From Sideroxydans sp. CL21 (GTDB lineage Bacteria > Pseudomonadota > Gammaproteobacteria > Burkholderiales > Gallionellaceae), in contig NZ_LR699166.1 of assembly GCF_902459525.1 (NCBI RefSeq), forward strand, positions 3,484,501 to 3,548,500: 64,000 nucleotides of DNA. Reading direction: 5' to 3'. The notes beneath the pieces are model-generated. The model did not search any database and was not told the DNA's origin. It saw only the letters and a list, made by a program, of their open reading frames with translations. The translations under genes were made by a program, and so were the position numbers. Below, piece after piece: positions 7,913-16,471 of this stretch. Position 1 is the first letter of the stretch, and every line of letters begins with the position of its first letter.

Positions 7913-8677
7913 GTGGATATAACATTCGCCGGACTTGGACTTCACGTAATCATTGCCGCTTTTTTCGCCATACACGCCGTTCGCAACGGGCAACCGATCT
8001 ATTGGCTGCTCGTCTTGTTCCTGTTTCCGCTGATGGGAAGCGTGGTTTATTTCTTTGCGATTTTCTTGCCGGGCTTTCGTCTCGATCACCGGGCCAGGCG
8101 CGCCGTCACCGCGGCGGCGAAAGTACTCAATCCCCAGGGTGAAATGCGGGACGCCCAGGCCGCTTTTGAAGAGTTGCCGACGGCGCAAAACCAGATACGC
8201 CTGGCGGAGGCCCAGTTCGAATTGGGTTTGTATGAAGCGGCAGCAAAGAACTATGAAACCTGCCTTAAGGGACCATTTTCGACTTCACTGGAAATCAGAT
8301 TCGGCGCGGCCCGCGCCTTCGTGGAGTGCAGCCGCTTTGAAGAGGCGATCGTGCATCTTGAGGCAATTCAGGGTATCGATCAGGCATTCCGGCGTGAGGC
8401 CGTTTCGCTGCTGCTCGCCCGCTCTTATGCCGGAGTGGGGCGGACTACCGAGGCGCGTTCCAATTTCGAGTCGGCAGTGGATCGCCATGGAAGTTTTGAA
8501 GCTCGCGCCCAGTATGCCATTTGGGCCCTATCCATAGGTGACACCGCCACAGCAGCAAGGCTACAGGCCGAGATTGATCAGATTACGAAACGATGGAGTC
8601 CGCAAGCACGCGAATTCAATGCGACTACCCTGCGGCGATTAAGTCTGGCGCTTGGATCGTCTGGAAAACGCCCATAA
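7913..8677 (+). CDS. Membrane-anchored tetratricopeptide repeat protein
   Basis: A 254-residue protein. Residues 1-55 hold two hydrophobic helices, the second in a PIYWLLVLFLFPLMGSVVYF context that resembles the N-terminal PLD-nuclease-associated domain of cardiolipin synthases. From about residue 80 the protein is made of TPR-like helix pairs (NQIRLAEAQFELGLYEAAAK, FGAARAFVECSRFEEAIVHL, LLARSYAGVGRTTEARSNFE). TPRs are protein-interaction scaffolds, so this is probably a membrane-bound assembly or quality-control factor. It stands alone. Confidence 0.75.
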   Translation: MDITFAGLGLHVIIAAFFAIHAVRNGQPIYWLLVLFLFPLMGSVVYFFAIFLPGFRLDHRARRAVTAAAKVLNPQGEMRDAQAAFEELPTAQNQIRLAEAQFELGLYEAAAKNYETCLKGPFSTSLEIRFGAARAFVECSRFEEAIVHLEAIQGIDQAFRREAVSLLLARSYAGVGRTTEARSNFESAVDRHGSFEARAQYAIWALSIGDTATAARLQAEIDQITKRWSPQAREFNATTLRRLSLALGSSGKRP

Positions 8678-8791
8678 ATGAACCGTTGGGATAGCATCGA
8701 ATCATTCTCGGCAACATGCCCTTCCTTTTTCACAATAGCCAAAGGATCAGCTTCGCTTTTCATTGCAGTATGTAATCCATGCTGTGGATCT

Positions 8792-10093
8792 TTATTTGCC
8801 GCGCCGCCAGAAAAGTCCCATTAACGGTTTGACGCTGGTGCCGTGCAGAAGGATGGAGAGCGTGACGACGATCAGTGTCATTTGTATCAATTGCAGCGAC
8901 AGCGCTTCCGGCAAGCCGTTCTCTATCGCATACATCAGGTAGTAGAGGGAACCGATCCCGCGCACGCCGAACCAGCCCGTCATGCCGCGTATGCGCCAGC
9001 TCGTGTTCGTGCCCAGCAGGCCGACGATGACACTGACCGGACGTGCAATCACGAACAGGAACAGCGCCAACCACACCGCTTCCCAGGTCCACGAGTTCAG
9101 ATACAGCGATCCGCCGATCAATAGCACCAGCATCACTTCGGATAGTCTTTCCAGATGTTCTTTGAATACCAGAGATCCTTCGCTGACGGTTTCCGGCGGT
9201 TCCAGTTCGGCTTGCGCCTTTCCGGCAGCGCGTGCGGATTGCTGGGTTTTGCTGCTGTCAAAGGCTACCTGGGCTGTTTTGGCCAGTTTCAATTCGGTCT
9301 GGCGCAGTGCGACGGCGGCAAAGAATACCGCGAGGAATCCCCAGCCGTTAACCAGCGTCGTCAGCCCGTATACGACGCCGATCAGACCGAGGCCAAGGAA
9401 GTCGTCCATCAGTTCGTGTTTGTGCGGCTTGCTGCGCAGTTTCCAGCCCAGACGCGCGAGCGCCACACCCGCGACAACGCCGATGGCGATGCCCGACAGG
9501 GTAGCCCATAGCACATCCAGCAATAGCCAGTTGATTCCGTAATCGCCGATTTCATGCAAGCCCAGCATTCCCATCCCCAGCATCACAAACGGGAACGCGC
9601 TGCCGTCGTTCATGCCGGCCTCGCAGGTGATGGTGAAGCGCAATTGGTCATGGTCTCCGGGATGGCGGATCTGCACATCGGTTGCCAGCACCGGATCGGT
9701 CGGCGCGACGATCGCGCCCAGCAGTACGCCCGCTCCCAATGGCAGATTCAGCGCATAGTAGGCAAAAGCAGCGACCGCCGCGACCGTGATGGTCATGGAT
9801 ACCGTCGCCAGCATGATAGGCGCACGCCAGCGGGCAAAGGTGAACGGTACCGGCATTTTGACGCCGGCAGAAAACAGGGAGATCAATACCGCGACTTCGG
9901 TCAGCACTTCCAGCAGCGCCGATTCCTTGAGAGGGTTGAAATGAAACAGATTGAGCGCGGTCGGCCCGACCAGCACGCCCACTGCCAGGTAGATGATGGC
10001 GGAGGTAACCACCGAACGTTTCAGGATGGAAGCGGTGAGGCCCATGAACAGCAATAGTCCGCCTACGAACATGAACCATTGTGAGTCAGTCAT
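8792..10093 (-). CDS. CPA1-family sodium/proton antiporter
   Basis: A 433-residue polytopic membrane protein with about 12 helices of the cation:proton antiporter 1 family. The ion-binding signature is present: GAIVAPTDPVLATDV, with the Asp of the unwound helix, and EAGMNDGSAFPFV, the ND motif that distinguishes electroneutral CPA1 members. A charged loop around residues 270-310 is rich in Gln, Ala and Glu. Such antiporters exchange Na+ or K+ for protons and control internal pH and salt. It stands alone, 100 nt from the next gene. Confidence 0.88.
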   Translation of the reverse strand: MTDSQWFMFVGGLLLFMGLTASILKRSVVTSAIIYLAVGVLVGPTALNLFHFNPLKESALLEVLTEVAVLISLFSAGVKMPVPFTFARWRAPIMLATVSMTITVAAVAAFAYYALNLPLGAGVLLGAIVAPTDPVLATDVQIRHPGDHDQLRFTITCEAGMNDGSAFPFVMLGMGMLGLHEIGDYGINWLLLDVLWATLSGIAIGVVAGVALARLGWKLRSKPHKHELMDDFLGLGLIGVVYGLTTLVNGWGFLAVFFAAVALRQTELKLAKTAQVAFDSSKTQQSARAAGKAQAELEPPETVSEGSLVFKEHLERLSEVMLVLLIGGSLYLNSWTWEAVWLALFLFVIARPVSVIVGLLGTNTSWRIRGMTGWFGVRGIGSLYYLMYAIENGLPEALSLQLIQMTLIVVTLSILLHGTSVKPLMGLFWRRGK

Positions 10094-10191
10094 CAGTTCG
10101 TTCCGGATACATAAGTGACAGCATTGATTAAACGCAAATCGGCCAAGCCGCAGGTCGGCCTGGCCAGAGCCCGATTACCTACCGACCCCCT

Positions 10192-10656
10192 TTAGTGATC
10201 GCGGCCACGGCCTTCGTCATTGCCTCTTCCCCTGCCGCGTTGGTCGTTTCCCTGGTTGCCACGGCCTTCATCACGGCCATCATCTCGGCGTTCATTGCGG
10301 CCGCCGTCATGGCGATTGCCATGCCGTTCCTGGTAACGCGGAACGTATTCACGGTTGTACCAGTTGTCCTGTACAAAAAAGACGCGCTCGCCGCAGGCGT
10401 TGTATTCACCGCAGTGCCTGCTCCAATGTCTGGCATGGTTGGGAGGCACGTGCAGATAGATCGGCGGGCGCATCGGTCCCCGCTCGATGATCACCGGCTG
10501 GGCAAACATCACTTGTGGCTGAGGAAAGTCGCCGATGTCGATCCGGCCATAGAAGTTGGGCTGGCCAACGCTGACGGAAACGCCAACGTCGGCGGCGGCG
10601 ACCGGGATGTTGATGGTAAAAACGGCTATTGCCGCAGCAATCAGAATACGTTTCAC
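10192..10656 (-). CDS. Exported protein with Arg/Gly/Asp-rich tail
   Basis: A 154-residue protein with a signal peptide (MKRILIAAAIAVFTINIPVA, cleavage after AAA) and a good AAGGAG ribosome binding site. The mature N-terminal part has a conserved pattern seen in small periplasmic proteins (VSVSVGQPNFYGRIDIGDFP, RPPIYLHVPPNHARHWSRHC) and two Cys that could form a disulfide. The last 45 residues are a low-complexity tail of Arg, Gly, Asp, Asn and Glu. Function unknown. The upstream region carries the second copy of the shared motif (10734-10789). Confidence 0.7.
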   Translation of the reverse strand: MKRILIAAAIAVFTINIPVAAADVGVSVSVGQPNFYGRIDIGDFPQPQVMFAQPVIIERGPMRPPIYLHVPPNHARHWSRHCGEYNACGERVFFVQDNWYNREYVPRYQERHGNRHDGGRNERRDDGRDEGRGNQGNDQRGRGRGNDEGRGRDH

Positions 10657-10733
10657 GTTGAATCTCCTTAATGTGTTTCAGGAAAGTTAAACAGTGTGCC
10701 TGGAATTCCCCGCCTGCACGAGGTATTCAGCAT

Positions 10734-10789
10734 GGCTACGCCGCGATTATGCACCTGCGTCCCAAAGCTTCTGTGTTACAGCGCACGTT
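10734..10789 (-). repeat. Two-copy conserved upstream element, copy 2
   Basis: On the minus strand: GTGCGCTGTAACACAGAAGC, TTTGG, a short variable part, then GTGCATAATCGCGGC. It matches the copy at 3914-3966 and lies about 80 nt upstream of the exported-protein gene starting at 10656. The aldehyde dehydrogenase gene starts about 100 nt away on the other strand, so the element could also act there. Confidence 0.5.
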
Positions 10790-10888
10790 CAAGGTGAAAT
10801 GAGACTGCATTTACTGCGACCGCAAGCATTGCTGTCATGTCAGAATAGCATGGCTCATCCAGCTTCCGATTGCAGAAGAAAGATCGCC

Positions 10889-12328
10889 ATGACGCCACCC
10901 GTCTCCGCAACCGCATCGTCCCAAGCCGCTCTGGCGCGGATGGAATCCATCTTCGCGCAGCAAAAGGCGGCTTATGCCCGATCCCCGATGCCAACCCTGG
11001 ACGAACGCCGACGGCATCTTTCGACGCTCAAGAGCTTGCTGCTGGAACACCGGTACTCCATTGCCGAAGCGATCAGCGCCGATTTCACGTCGCATTCCGT
11101 CGATGAATCGCTGATCGCCGAGATCATGCCTGCCGTGCATCACATCGACTATTCGCTGAAGCACCTGCGCCGCTGGATGCAGCCGGGCAGCCGCAGCGTG
11201 GGCCTTCATTTCCTGCCCGCCGCCGCCCGCGTGTTCTACCAGCCGCTGGGCGTGGTCGGCATCATCTCGCCGTTCAACTATCCCGTAAATCTTTCCATGG
11301 TGCCGCTGGTGACTGCACTTGCGGCAGGCAACCGGGTGATGATCAAGATGTCGGAGCTAACGCCGAGGACTGCCGCGCTGATCGAAGAGATGCTGCGCAA
11401 GGGCTTTGCAGAAGACCACATTGCAGTGGTGACCGGCGAGGCGGATTTCGGTGCCGCGTTCGCGAAGCTTCCGTTCGACCATCTGCTGTTCACCGGCTCC
11501 ACACCGATCGGCAAGCTGGTGATGCGCGCGGCGGCGGAGAACCTGACCCCGGTCACGCTGGAACTGGGCGGCAAATCGCCGGCCATCATCGCCGACGACA
11601 TTCCGCTGGAAAACATCATGGACCGCCTGTGCTTCGCCAAATCGCTGAATGGCGGGCAGACCTGCGTGGCACCCGATTACGTGATGGTCCCGCGCGGCAA
11701 ACTCGAATCTTTCATCCGTCTTTACAAGGCCACGTTCAACAGGATGTACCCCACGATCAACGGCAATGCGGATTACACCAGCGTGGTGAATGCGCGCGCC
11801 CATGAGTTGCTGCAGCATTGGCTGAAGGACGCCGCAGCGAAGGGCGCGCGCATAGAAAAGGTGAGCGACGAGGCCGTCAACGACGGTACCTTCCGCATGC
11901 CCCTGCATCTGGTAACGCAGGTGACGGACGAGATGACGATCATGCAGAAGGAATTGTTCGGGCCGATATTGCCGGTCTTGCCCTATGACAGCATGCAAGA
12001 GGCGCTGGACTATGTGAACCGGCATCCGCGTCCGTTGGCACTGTATCTGTTCACGCATGACCGGGCGTTGCAGGACCATGTGACGACACACACCCATTCC
12101 GGCTCGATGTGCATCAATGAAGCGCTGATCCAGGTCGGCGTCGACGACCTGCCTTTCGGCGGCATCGGCCATTCCGGGATGGGCCAGTACCACGGCCATG
12201 AGGGCTTCCTGACTCTGTCAAAAGCGAAGGCAATCATGAGCAAGGGCCGACTAAACTCGATGAAGTTCATGTACCCGCCCTACGGCGGGATCATCCAGAG
12301 GTGGTTGCTAAAGTGGCTGCTGCGCTGA
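10889..12328 (+). CDS. Aldehyde dehydrogenase, coniferyl/fatty aldehyde type
   Basis: A 479-residue NAD(P)-dependent aldehyde dehydrogenase of the class 3/coniferyl aldehyde dehydrogenase group, oxidising aldehydes to acids. Visible features: ISPFNYPVNLSMVPLVTALA cofactor region, TGSTPIGKLVM (Rossmann glycines), TLELGGKSPAII with the general-base Glu, and NGGQTCVAPDYV with the catalytic Cys. The C-terminal YPPYGGIIQRWLLKWLLR could anchor it at the membrane, as in fatty aldehyde dehydrogenases. The frame is open upstream to 10694, but the first part lies in the repeat at 10734-10789; the ATG at 10889 with an AGAAAG ribosome binding site is preferred. Confidence 0.88.
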   Translation: MTPPVSATASSQAALARMESIFAQQKAAYARSPMPTLDERRRHLSTLKSLLLEHRYSIAEAISADFTSHSVDESLIAEIMPAVHHIDYSLKHLRRWMQPGSRSVGLHFLPAAARVFYQPLGVVGIISPFNYPVNLSMVPLVTALAAGNRVMIKMSELTPRTAALIEEMLRKGFAEDHIAVVTGEADFGAAFAKLPFDHLLFTGSTPIGKLVMRAAAENLTPVTLELGGKSPAIIADDIPLENIMDRLCFAKSLNGGQTCVAPDYVMVPRGKLESFIRLYKATFNRMYPTINGNADYTSVVNARAHELLQHWLKDAAAKGARIEKVSDEAVNDGTFRMPLHLVTQVTDEMTIMQKELFGPILPVLPYDSMQEALDYVNRHPRPLALYLFTHDRALQDHVTTHTHSGSMCINEALIQVGVDDLPFGGIGHSGMGQYHGHEGFLTLSKAKAIMSKGRLNSMKFMYPPYGGIIQRWLLKWLLR

Positions 12329-12379
12329 CTGGCAATAATTCAGCACCCAGGTTTTCGATTTCCTCTGCGTGCATCGACG

Positions 12380-12859
12380 TCAATGCGGCCGCTGGTAGAG
12401 GCCGACCAGTTCGGTGTGGCTGATGATGTGGCCCTGCATCGCAGCTTCCAGTGCGGCCTTGGTGGGCGACTTCAAATCCGGCAGCACGGTATCGAGCGCA
12501 AACAGTTTGTGGAAGTAGCGGTGATTCCCTATCGGTGGACACGGGCCACCGTAGCCGGTCTGCTGCCAGTCGTTCTTGCCCTGCAGGGTACCCGGCGGGA
12601 GCGCGGCGGCGGCGATGCCTTCGGGCAAGCCGTGCGTGTGCGTCGGAATGTTGTACAACACCCAGTGCACCCAGGTCCGCTTGGGCGCTTTGGGATCGGG
12701 CGCGTCCGGGTCGTCGACAATCAGAACCAGGCTCTTTGCGCTGGCCGGCACGCCACCCCAGATCAGCGGCGGTGAGATGTTGTCCCCGTCGCAGGTATGG
12801 CGCGCGGGAATCGCGCCGTTGTGCTGGAAAGATGTTGATGTGATGATGAATGGCATCAT
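12380..12859 (-). CDS. YbhB/YbcL (PEBP, Raf kinase inhibitor-like) protein
   Basis: A 159-residue phosphatidylethanolamine-binding-protein fold member. The family signatures are present: ARHTCDGDNISPPLIWGGVP, SLVLIVDDPDAPDP with the anion-binding Asp-Pro-Asp-Ala-Pro, WVHWVLYNIP, and GYGGPCPPIGNHRYFHKLFAL. No signal peptide, so cytoplasmic. The start is the first of two adjacent ATGs after AAGGAG. Bacterial members have no defined role. The isochorismatase gene upstream on the same strand is about 60 nt away. Confidence 0.88.
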   Translation of the reverse strand: MMPFIITSTSFQHNGAIPARHTCDGDNISPPLIWGGVPASAKSLVLIVDDPDAPDPKAPKRTWVHWVLYNIPTHTHGLPEGIAAAALPPGTLQGKNDWQQTGYGGPCPPIGNHRYFHKLFALDTVLPDLKSPTKAALEAAMQGHIISHTELVGLYQRPH

Positions 12860-12917
12860 GGTCTCCTTGTCTTTGAACAAACCGGCCTGCCCAATCTGGC
12901 GGATATCGCCGTCACCC

Positions 12918-13484
12918 TCATTTGACCAGTTTCGAGAGCTTCCTGAACGACTCGGTGCCGGCGATCTTCAACAACTGAAACACGACGGCCTCGGTGCAGG
13001 TGGGCACGGCCCCGGCCAGCATCATGGCTTCGATCGCGGTCTGCTTGTTGTCGCTGCTGCGGCTCATCACTGCATCCTTGACGAGATGGACTTTGAATCC
13101 GTCATCCAGCAGATTGATGACGGTCTGCAGTACGCACACATGTGTCTCCATGCCGGTGACAATGATCTGTGTCCTGCCGCTTTGTTTCAGTTGTTCGATG
13201 AACGCGCCGTTGCCGCAGCAACTGAAAGTCATCTTTTCATGACAGGACGCAGCAGGTGCTCTGCTCTTCAGTTCAGCCAATGTCGGCCCCAGCCCTTTGA
13301 CATACTGTTCGGTGAAGATCACCGGGACTGCCAGTTCGTTCGCGCTTTCCAGCAGGATGCCGGTGTTTTTGGCCAATTGCTGCAGCGCATTTTGATCCAT
13401 GGCTGCGCAGAGTTTTTCCTGCACATCGATAACGACCAGCACCGCCCTTGCGGGATCCAGCAGGAATTTGTTCTGGATAGACAT
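12918..13484 (-). CDS. Isochorismatase-family hydrolase
   Basis: A 188-residue cysteine hydrolase of the isochorismatase/nicotinamidase fold. The catalytic Asp (VLVVIDVQEKL), an expected Lys position and the nucleophile Cys (VTGMETHVCVLQT, with the usual cis-peptide before it) are visible. This subgroup (YcaC-like) has an undefined amide substrate. The frame is open upstream to 13625, but the ATG at 13484, preceded by GGAGAA, begins the conserved sequence. It is likely co-transcribed with the PEBP gene. Confidence 0.85.
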   Translation of the reverse strand: MSIQNKFLLDPARAVLVVIDVQEKLCAAMDQNALQQLAKNTGILLESANELAVPVIFTEQYVKGLGPTLAELKSRAPAASCHEKMTFSCCGNGAFIEQLKQSGRTQIIVTGMETHVCVLQTVINLLDDGFKVHLVKDAVMSRSSDNKQTAIEAMMLAGAVPTCTEAVVFQLLKIAGTESFRKLSKLVK

Positions 13485-13545
13485 GATTTCTCCATTCACT
13501 AACGAAGCCCCGGGGAAGTGTGACTGATCCCCGGCGTCTTTTGTA

Positions 13546-14121
13546 CTAGTTGTTCGGCGCGAACTGCATCGAACAGGACAGAACGCCCGCAACAAACAGA
13601 TTATTGTTTTGTCCCAAATAAGCACCGGGCGTCAGTTTGAAACACACCAGGGTCGCGATCACCCTGCGGACTTTTTCCTGAGTCATCAGTTCCCAGGCGG
13701 CGTCGAACTCATCCGGTTTGAAGACCAACTCAAGATCCAGGCTGCTCTGGTTTGGCAACTCGGTGACGTATACCCGACCAATTTCTCCGCTGTTGGTCCC
13801 TTTTTGAGCCGCGATATAACCTGCAGATCCGGAGGCAATATTGACCCTGGAAGTGTCGACCGCCATGTGCGTCTTCAGGTAGGCAAAGAGCTTGTCTTCG
13901 AATTCGCTGTCGGATACAGCCTGGGTATCGTGCTTGCTCGCGGTGGCCAGGAACTCAAAATCAGCACTCGGCTTGTTTTCGGTCAGCAGTCGTACTGAAG
14001 CGATCTTCTCGCACGAAAGTTTCAGTGCCCTGGCTGAATTCTGACTCGATGTATCCTCGGATTTTCCCATGCTGTTGACCAGGAAAGAATCGAGTTCGAG
14101 TTCAAGCGAGACTTCAATCAT
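13546..14121 (-). CDS. Hypothetical cytoplasmic protein (191 aa)
   Basis: A 191-residue soluble protein with no signal peptide or membrane segment. The sequence mixes amphipathic strands (MIEVSLELELDSFLVNSM, LSLDLELVFKPDEFD-like) and helices (DAAWELMTQEKVRRVIATLV). The regular codon use and its position between two minus-strand genes support a real gene. No family is recognised and no function is proposed. Confidence 0.55.
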   Translation of the reverse strand: MIEVSLELELDSFLVNSMGKSEDTSSQNSARALKLSCEKIASVRLLTENKPSADFEFLATASKHDTQAVSDSEFEDKLFAYLKTHMAVDTSRVNIASGSAGYIAAQKGTNSGEIGRVYVTELPNQSSLDLELVFKPDEFDAAWELMTQEKVRRVIATLVCFKLTPGAYLGQNNNLFVAGVLSCSMQFAPNN

Positions 14122-14209
14122 TTGGGCAGTAGCCGATTTTGATCGGCATTCTCAGTAAGGTCGAAGATGGGGCAGCGGAACTTCCATATGACGCAGCAGC
14201 CCGCCTGCG

Positions 14210-14932
14210 TTAATTATTGCACACGGAGGATGTACAGGGATCGGCTTCGTGTTGTTCATGGCAACCTTGTTTTGGGATGAGCCGGTATACCTTGTGCTCG
14301 GAACATCTTGCGATCCCCTCGCCGCGATCCGGGTCAGATTCTAAAATGCTTTCAACGTGAGCCAGCTCAATTTCGAAGGCTTCCGAATATAACGCAGTGA
14401 TCTCCGCGGATGCACCCAGTGTCACTTCCCGCGTCTCGCTTTCATCTGCATCCTCTACGGTTAACAGGAACACTTTGCAGGCTGCCGGAAGGATCAATTT
14501 GAGGTGGGCGACATAGAGCCTGCGTATGTCTTCCGGCAGTGCAGTGAGCGCTGCCCGATCATAGACGACATCGATACACCCCAGATCAGCCCGGCTTACC
14601 GAAAAGTAGTCGCCACAGAGGATGCTGATCCTGCCGGATTGCCACAGGGTGAATTGCCCGACTTTCCGCCTGTTCGGCTGCATGTGATTCTCGCGGAAGA
14701 ATGCGCGCACTGCGACAGGACTCAGCTCCAGGCCGATCACTTCATACCCCTGCTGCGCCAGCCAGATCATGTCCAGACTCTTGCCGCACAACGGAACGAA
14801 CACCCTGCTGCCTTGAGCAAGATCGAGGCCGCGCCAGAAGCGGGTGAGAAGCCGGTTGACTTCTTGCTGATGAAAGTCGGTTTTTTGGTCACGCCAGCAT
14901 TGCTGCCAGAGTGCGTTGTCGCGGCTGCTCAT
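14210..14932 (-). CDS. Thiopurine S-methyltransferase (TPMT) family
   Basis: A 240-residue SAM-dependent methyltransferase. It starts with MSSRDNALWQQCWRDQKTDF and carries the TPMT signatures: FWRGLDLAQGSRVFVPLCGK (SAM-binding Gly-Lys loop), MIWLAQQGYEVIGLELSPVAV and IDVVYDRAALTALPEDIR. Bacterial members methylate thiols, tellurite or selenite. The frame is open upstream to 15019, but the ATG at 14932 is the conventional family start. The C-terminus has an extra 25-residue tail with two Cys. Confidence 0.88.
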   Translation of the reverse strand: MSSRDNALWQQCWRDQKTDFHQQEVNRLLTRFWRGLDLAQGSRVFVPLCGKSLDMIWLAQQGYEVIGLELSPVAVRAFFRENHMQPNRRKVGQFTLWQSGRISILCGDYFSVSRADLGCIDVVYDRAALTALPEDIRRLYVAHLKLILPAACKVFLLTVEDADESETREVTLGASAEITALYSEAFEIELAHVESILESDPDRGEGIARCSEHKVYRLIPKQGCHEQHEADPCTSSVCNN

Positions 14933-15107
14933 GGTTGTGCACGTTTCGTTGAAGGCCGGGCAAGCCGGAAAGGCACTCGCGAGAGCCGCGCGGGGATGTT
15001 GCGGTAGCGCGGTTCTCAAAGAATAGCACGGTTGTTTCGGCGTTTTAGTGCGGGATAGGTTAAATGATACTCATTGCCCGCGTGATCTCACCCGAAACCC
15101 GGGGCAT

Positions 15108-15290
15108 CTAATGCGTCTTGTTTTTCATTGAATACAATTCACAGACCGATGAATTATGGCCGGGCATATCTTTCAAATGGGGAACGCATACAACGATACC
15201 ATGCCCGCCTTTTTTTCTGAACGTGTGGACACAATTGTCACAGGTTGGGTGGGCGGGCAGTCTGTTTTTGAAGTGCAATTTCTTGTTCAT
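15108..15290 (-). CDS. Small cysteine-containing protein behind a c-di-GMP riboswitch
   Basis: A 60-residue basic protein with four Cys: one CxxC pair (THPTCDNC-like), and single Cys in IVVCVPHL and SSVCELY. This suggests a metal site. The ATG at 15290 follows GGAAGAAG and is chosen; a GTG at 15392 in frame would add 34 residues with another CxxC but has no ribosome binding site. A class I c-di-GMP riboswitch ends about 115 nt upstream, so expression is probably c-di-GMP-dependent. No family is recognised. Confidence 0.6.
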   Translation of the reverse strand: MNKKLHFKNRLPAHPTCDNCVHTFRKKGGHGIVVCVPHLKDMPGHNSSVCELYSMKNKTH

Positions 15291-15406
15291 ATTGACTTCT
15301 TCCATCAACAACAGCGTAGGGCAACCAACGCACTTGAACTGGTGCTGGGAGGTCACTCGTTTGCTTCGGCTGTCAGAGGAAGAGAGAGGCACAGGAATGA
15401 ATACCC

Positions 15407-15491
15407 ATGCCGCAGTCCCGCTACCATAGTTTCCCTTAGGCCGGAGACTTTGCGCCCGTACTTTTCAGTACGTTTGCCAAGTACTGTGCAT
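15407..15491 (-). ncRNA. Class I c-di-GMP riboswitch (GEMM-I)
   Basis: On the minus strand the core matches the GEMM-I consensus: CACAGT..GGCAAAC, a GTACT/AGTAC hairpin capped by a GAAA tetraloop, GCGCAAAGTCTCCGGCCTAAG, then the second hairpin ending TATGGTAGCGGG. The pair CCTAAG and TATGG is the 11-nt receptor that docks the GAAA loop, as in the known structure. The outer P1 stem pairs ATGC-CAGT (15483-15491) with ACTG-GCAT (15407-15416). The aptamer precedes the 60-aa gene on the same strand. The sign of regulation cannot be read: no clear terminator is seen. Confidence 0.88.
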
Positions 15492-15634
15492 ATTACCCTG
15501 ATTCAGGCAGCGTGAAAAACTGCAACAGTTCACAAAAATCCGACGTCATTTTCCAAATCCAGTCAGCAGCACATGACAGTATGGAGGGCTGCCCTAACTT
15601 GCTTGACGCAAGTGCCGCCTTAAATCCTGCTTGC

Positions 15635-15802
15635 TTATCTATGATCTCCGCGGTCACCGCCCCGCTCACCGCCTCTGTCACCATCATGATCGCCTCCCCG
15701 ATCACCATCATGACGCCACCCTTCACCCGGAAAATAGCAACCGGATAGCAATGTAGTCAGTATGCAAAGAATGGCCACCGAAAACTTGAATTGCCTTTTC
15801 AT
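15635..15802 (-). CDS. Small lipoprotein (55 aa) with Asp/Gly/Arg/His tail
   Basis: A 55-residue frame too short for most gene callers. It starts MKRQFKFSVAILCILTTLLS, continues with lipobox LLSGC (Cys22), and has a mature part almost entirely of Asp, Gly, Arg and His. An AAAGGAAC ribosome binding site precedes the ATG. The tail composition echoes that of the exported protein at 10192-10656. Probably anchored in the outer or inner membrane; function unknown. It lies upstream of the riboswitch on the same strand. Confidence 0.6.
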   Translation of the reverse strand: MKRQFKFSVAILCILTTLLSGCYFPGEGWRHDGDRGGDHDGDRGGERGGDRGDHR

Positions 15803-15937
15803 AGCGAAGTTCCTTTCGGCTCAAATGGTCTACCGTTCCGATCACGGTTCAACGGCTGCAAGGTTATAAGTCCCGGAAATATTCCTCTGTACGGTACAAC
15901 ACCCTGCAGCTTCCTTTTTCAACGGGGCGGGACGCGC

Positions 15938-16471
15938 TTACTTGAACATTGCCGCGCCAACCTTGCAGACCACCTCGTCCTGCGAACCGGTTCCGCCCGA
16001 GCAGCCGATCGCTCCGATGAGCTTCCCGTCCTCGACCAGCGGAATACCGCCGCGCGAGCCGATGGCACCATCCAGCGTTGCAACGTAGGGCATGTTGTTC
16101 ACCTGGATCGCGTTCTCGAACACTTTCGTTTCGCGGCGAAAGGTCGCTGAGGCCCGTGCCTTGTGCTCAGAGATCTGGATCGATGCCAGCTGGGCTCCAT
16201 CCATGCGCTGAAAAGCCACCAGATTGGCTCCGGAGTCGACCACCGCGACATTCATTTTCCATCCGCGCTTTTTCGCTTCTGCAACGACTGCGGCAATGGC
16301 TGCTGTTGCGCGTTCCAGGGAAATGGGAGTGCCATACGGAATATCGAAATTCATTTTTTCGGGAACGTTATCGAGAGGATTTGCCGGTTTGGCATCCTCG
16401 GCGAAACTATCGACAGACACAAGCAATGCCGGGCAAAGAACAATGGCAGCCAAAATTGATTTCAACGTCAT
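15938..16471 (-). CDS. Exported GlcG/HbpS-type heme-binding-like protein
   Basis: A 177-residue protein with a signal peptide (cleavage after DSFA). The mature part is the GlcG/HbpS fold: ISLERATAAIAAVVAEAKKR, MNVAVVDSGANLVAFQRMDG, SEHKARASATFRRETKVFEN, then PLVEDGKLIGAIGCSGGTGSQDEVV. Members bind heme or cobalamin-like cofactors or act in glycolate gene clusters; no such cluster is near. Exported versions are common in proteobacteria. It has a good AGGAGA ribosome binding site. Confidence 0.85.
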   Translation of the reverse strand: MTLKSILAAIVLCPALLVSVDSFAEDAKPANPLDNVPEKMNFDIPYGTPISLERATAAIAAVVAEAKKRGWKMNVAVVDSGANLVAFQRMDGAQLASIQISEHKARASATFRRETKVFENAIQVNNMPYVATLDGAIGSRGGIPLVEDGKLIGAIGCSGGTGSQDEVVCKVGAAMFK

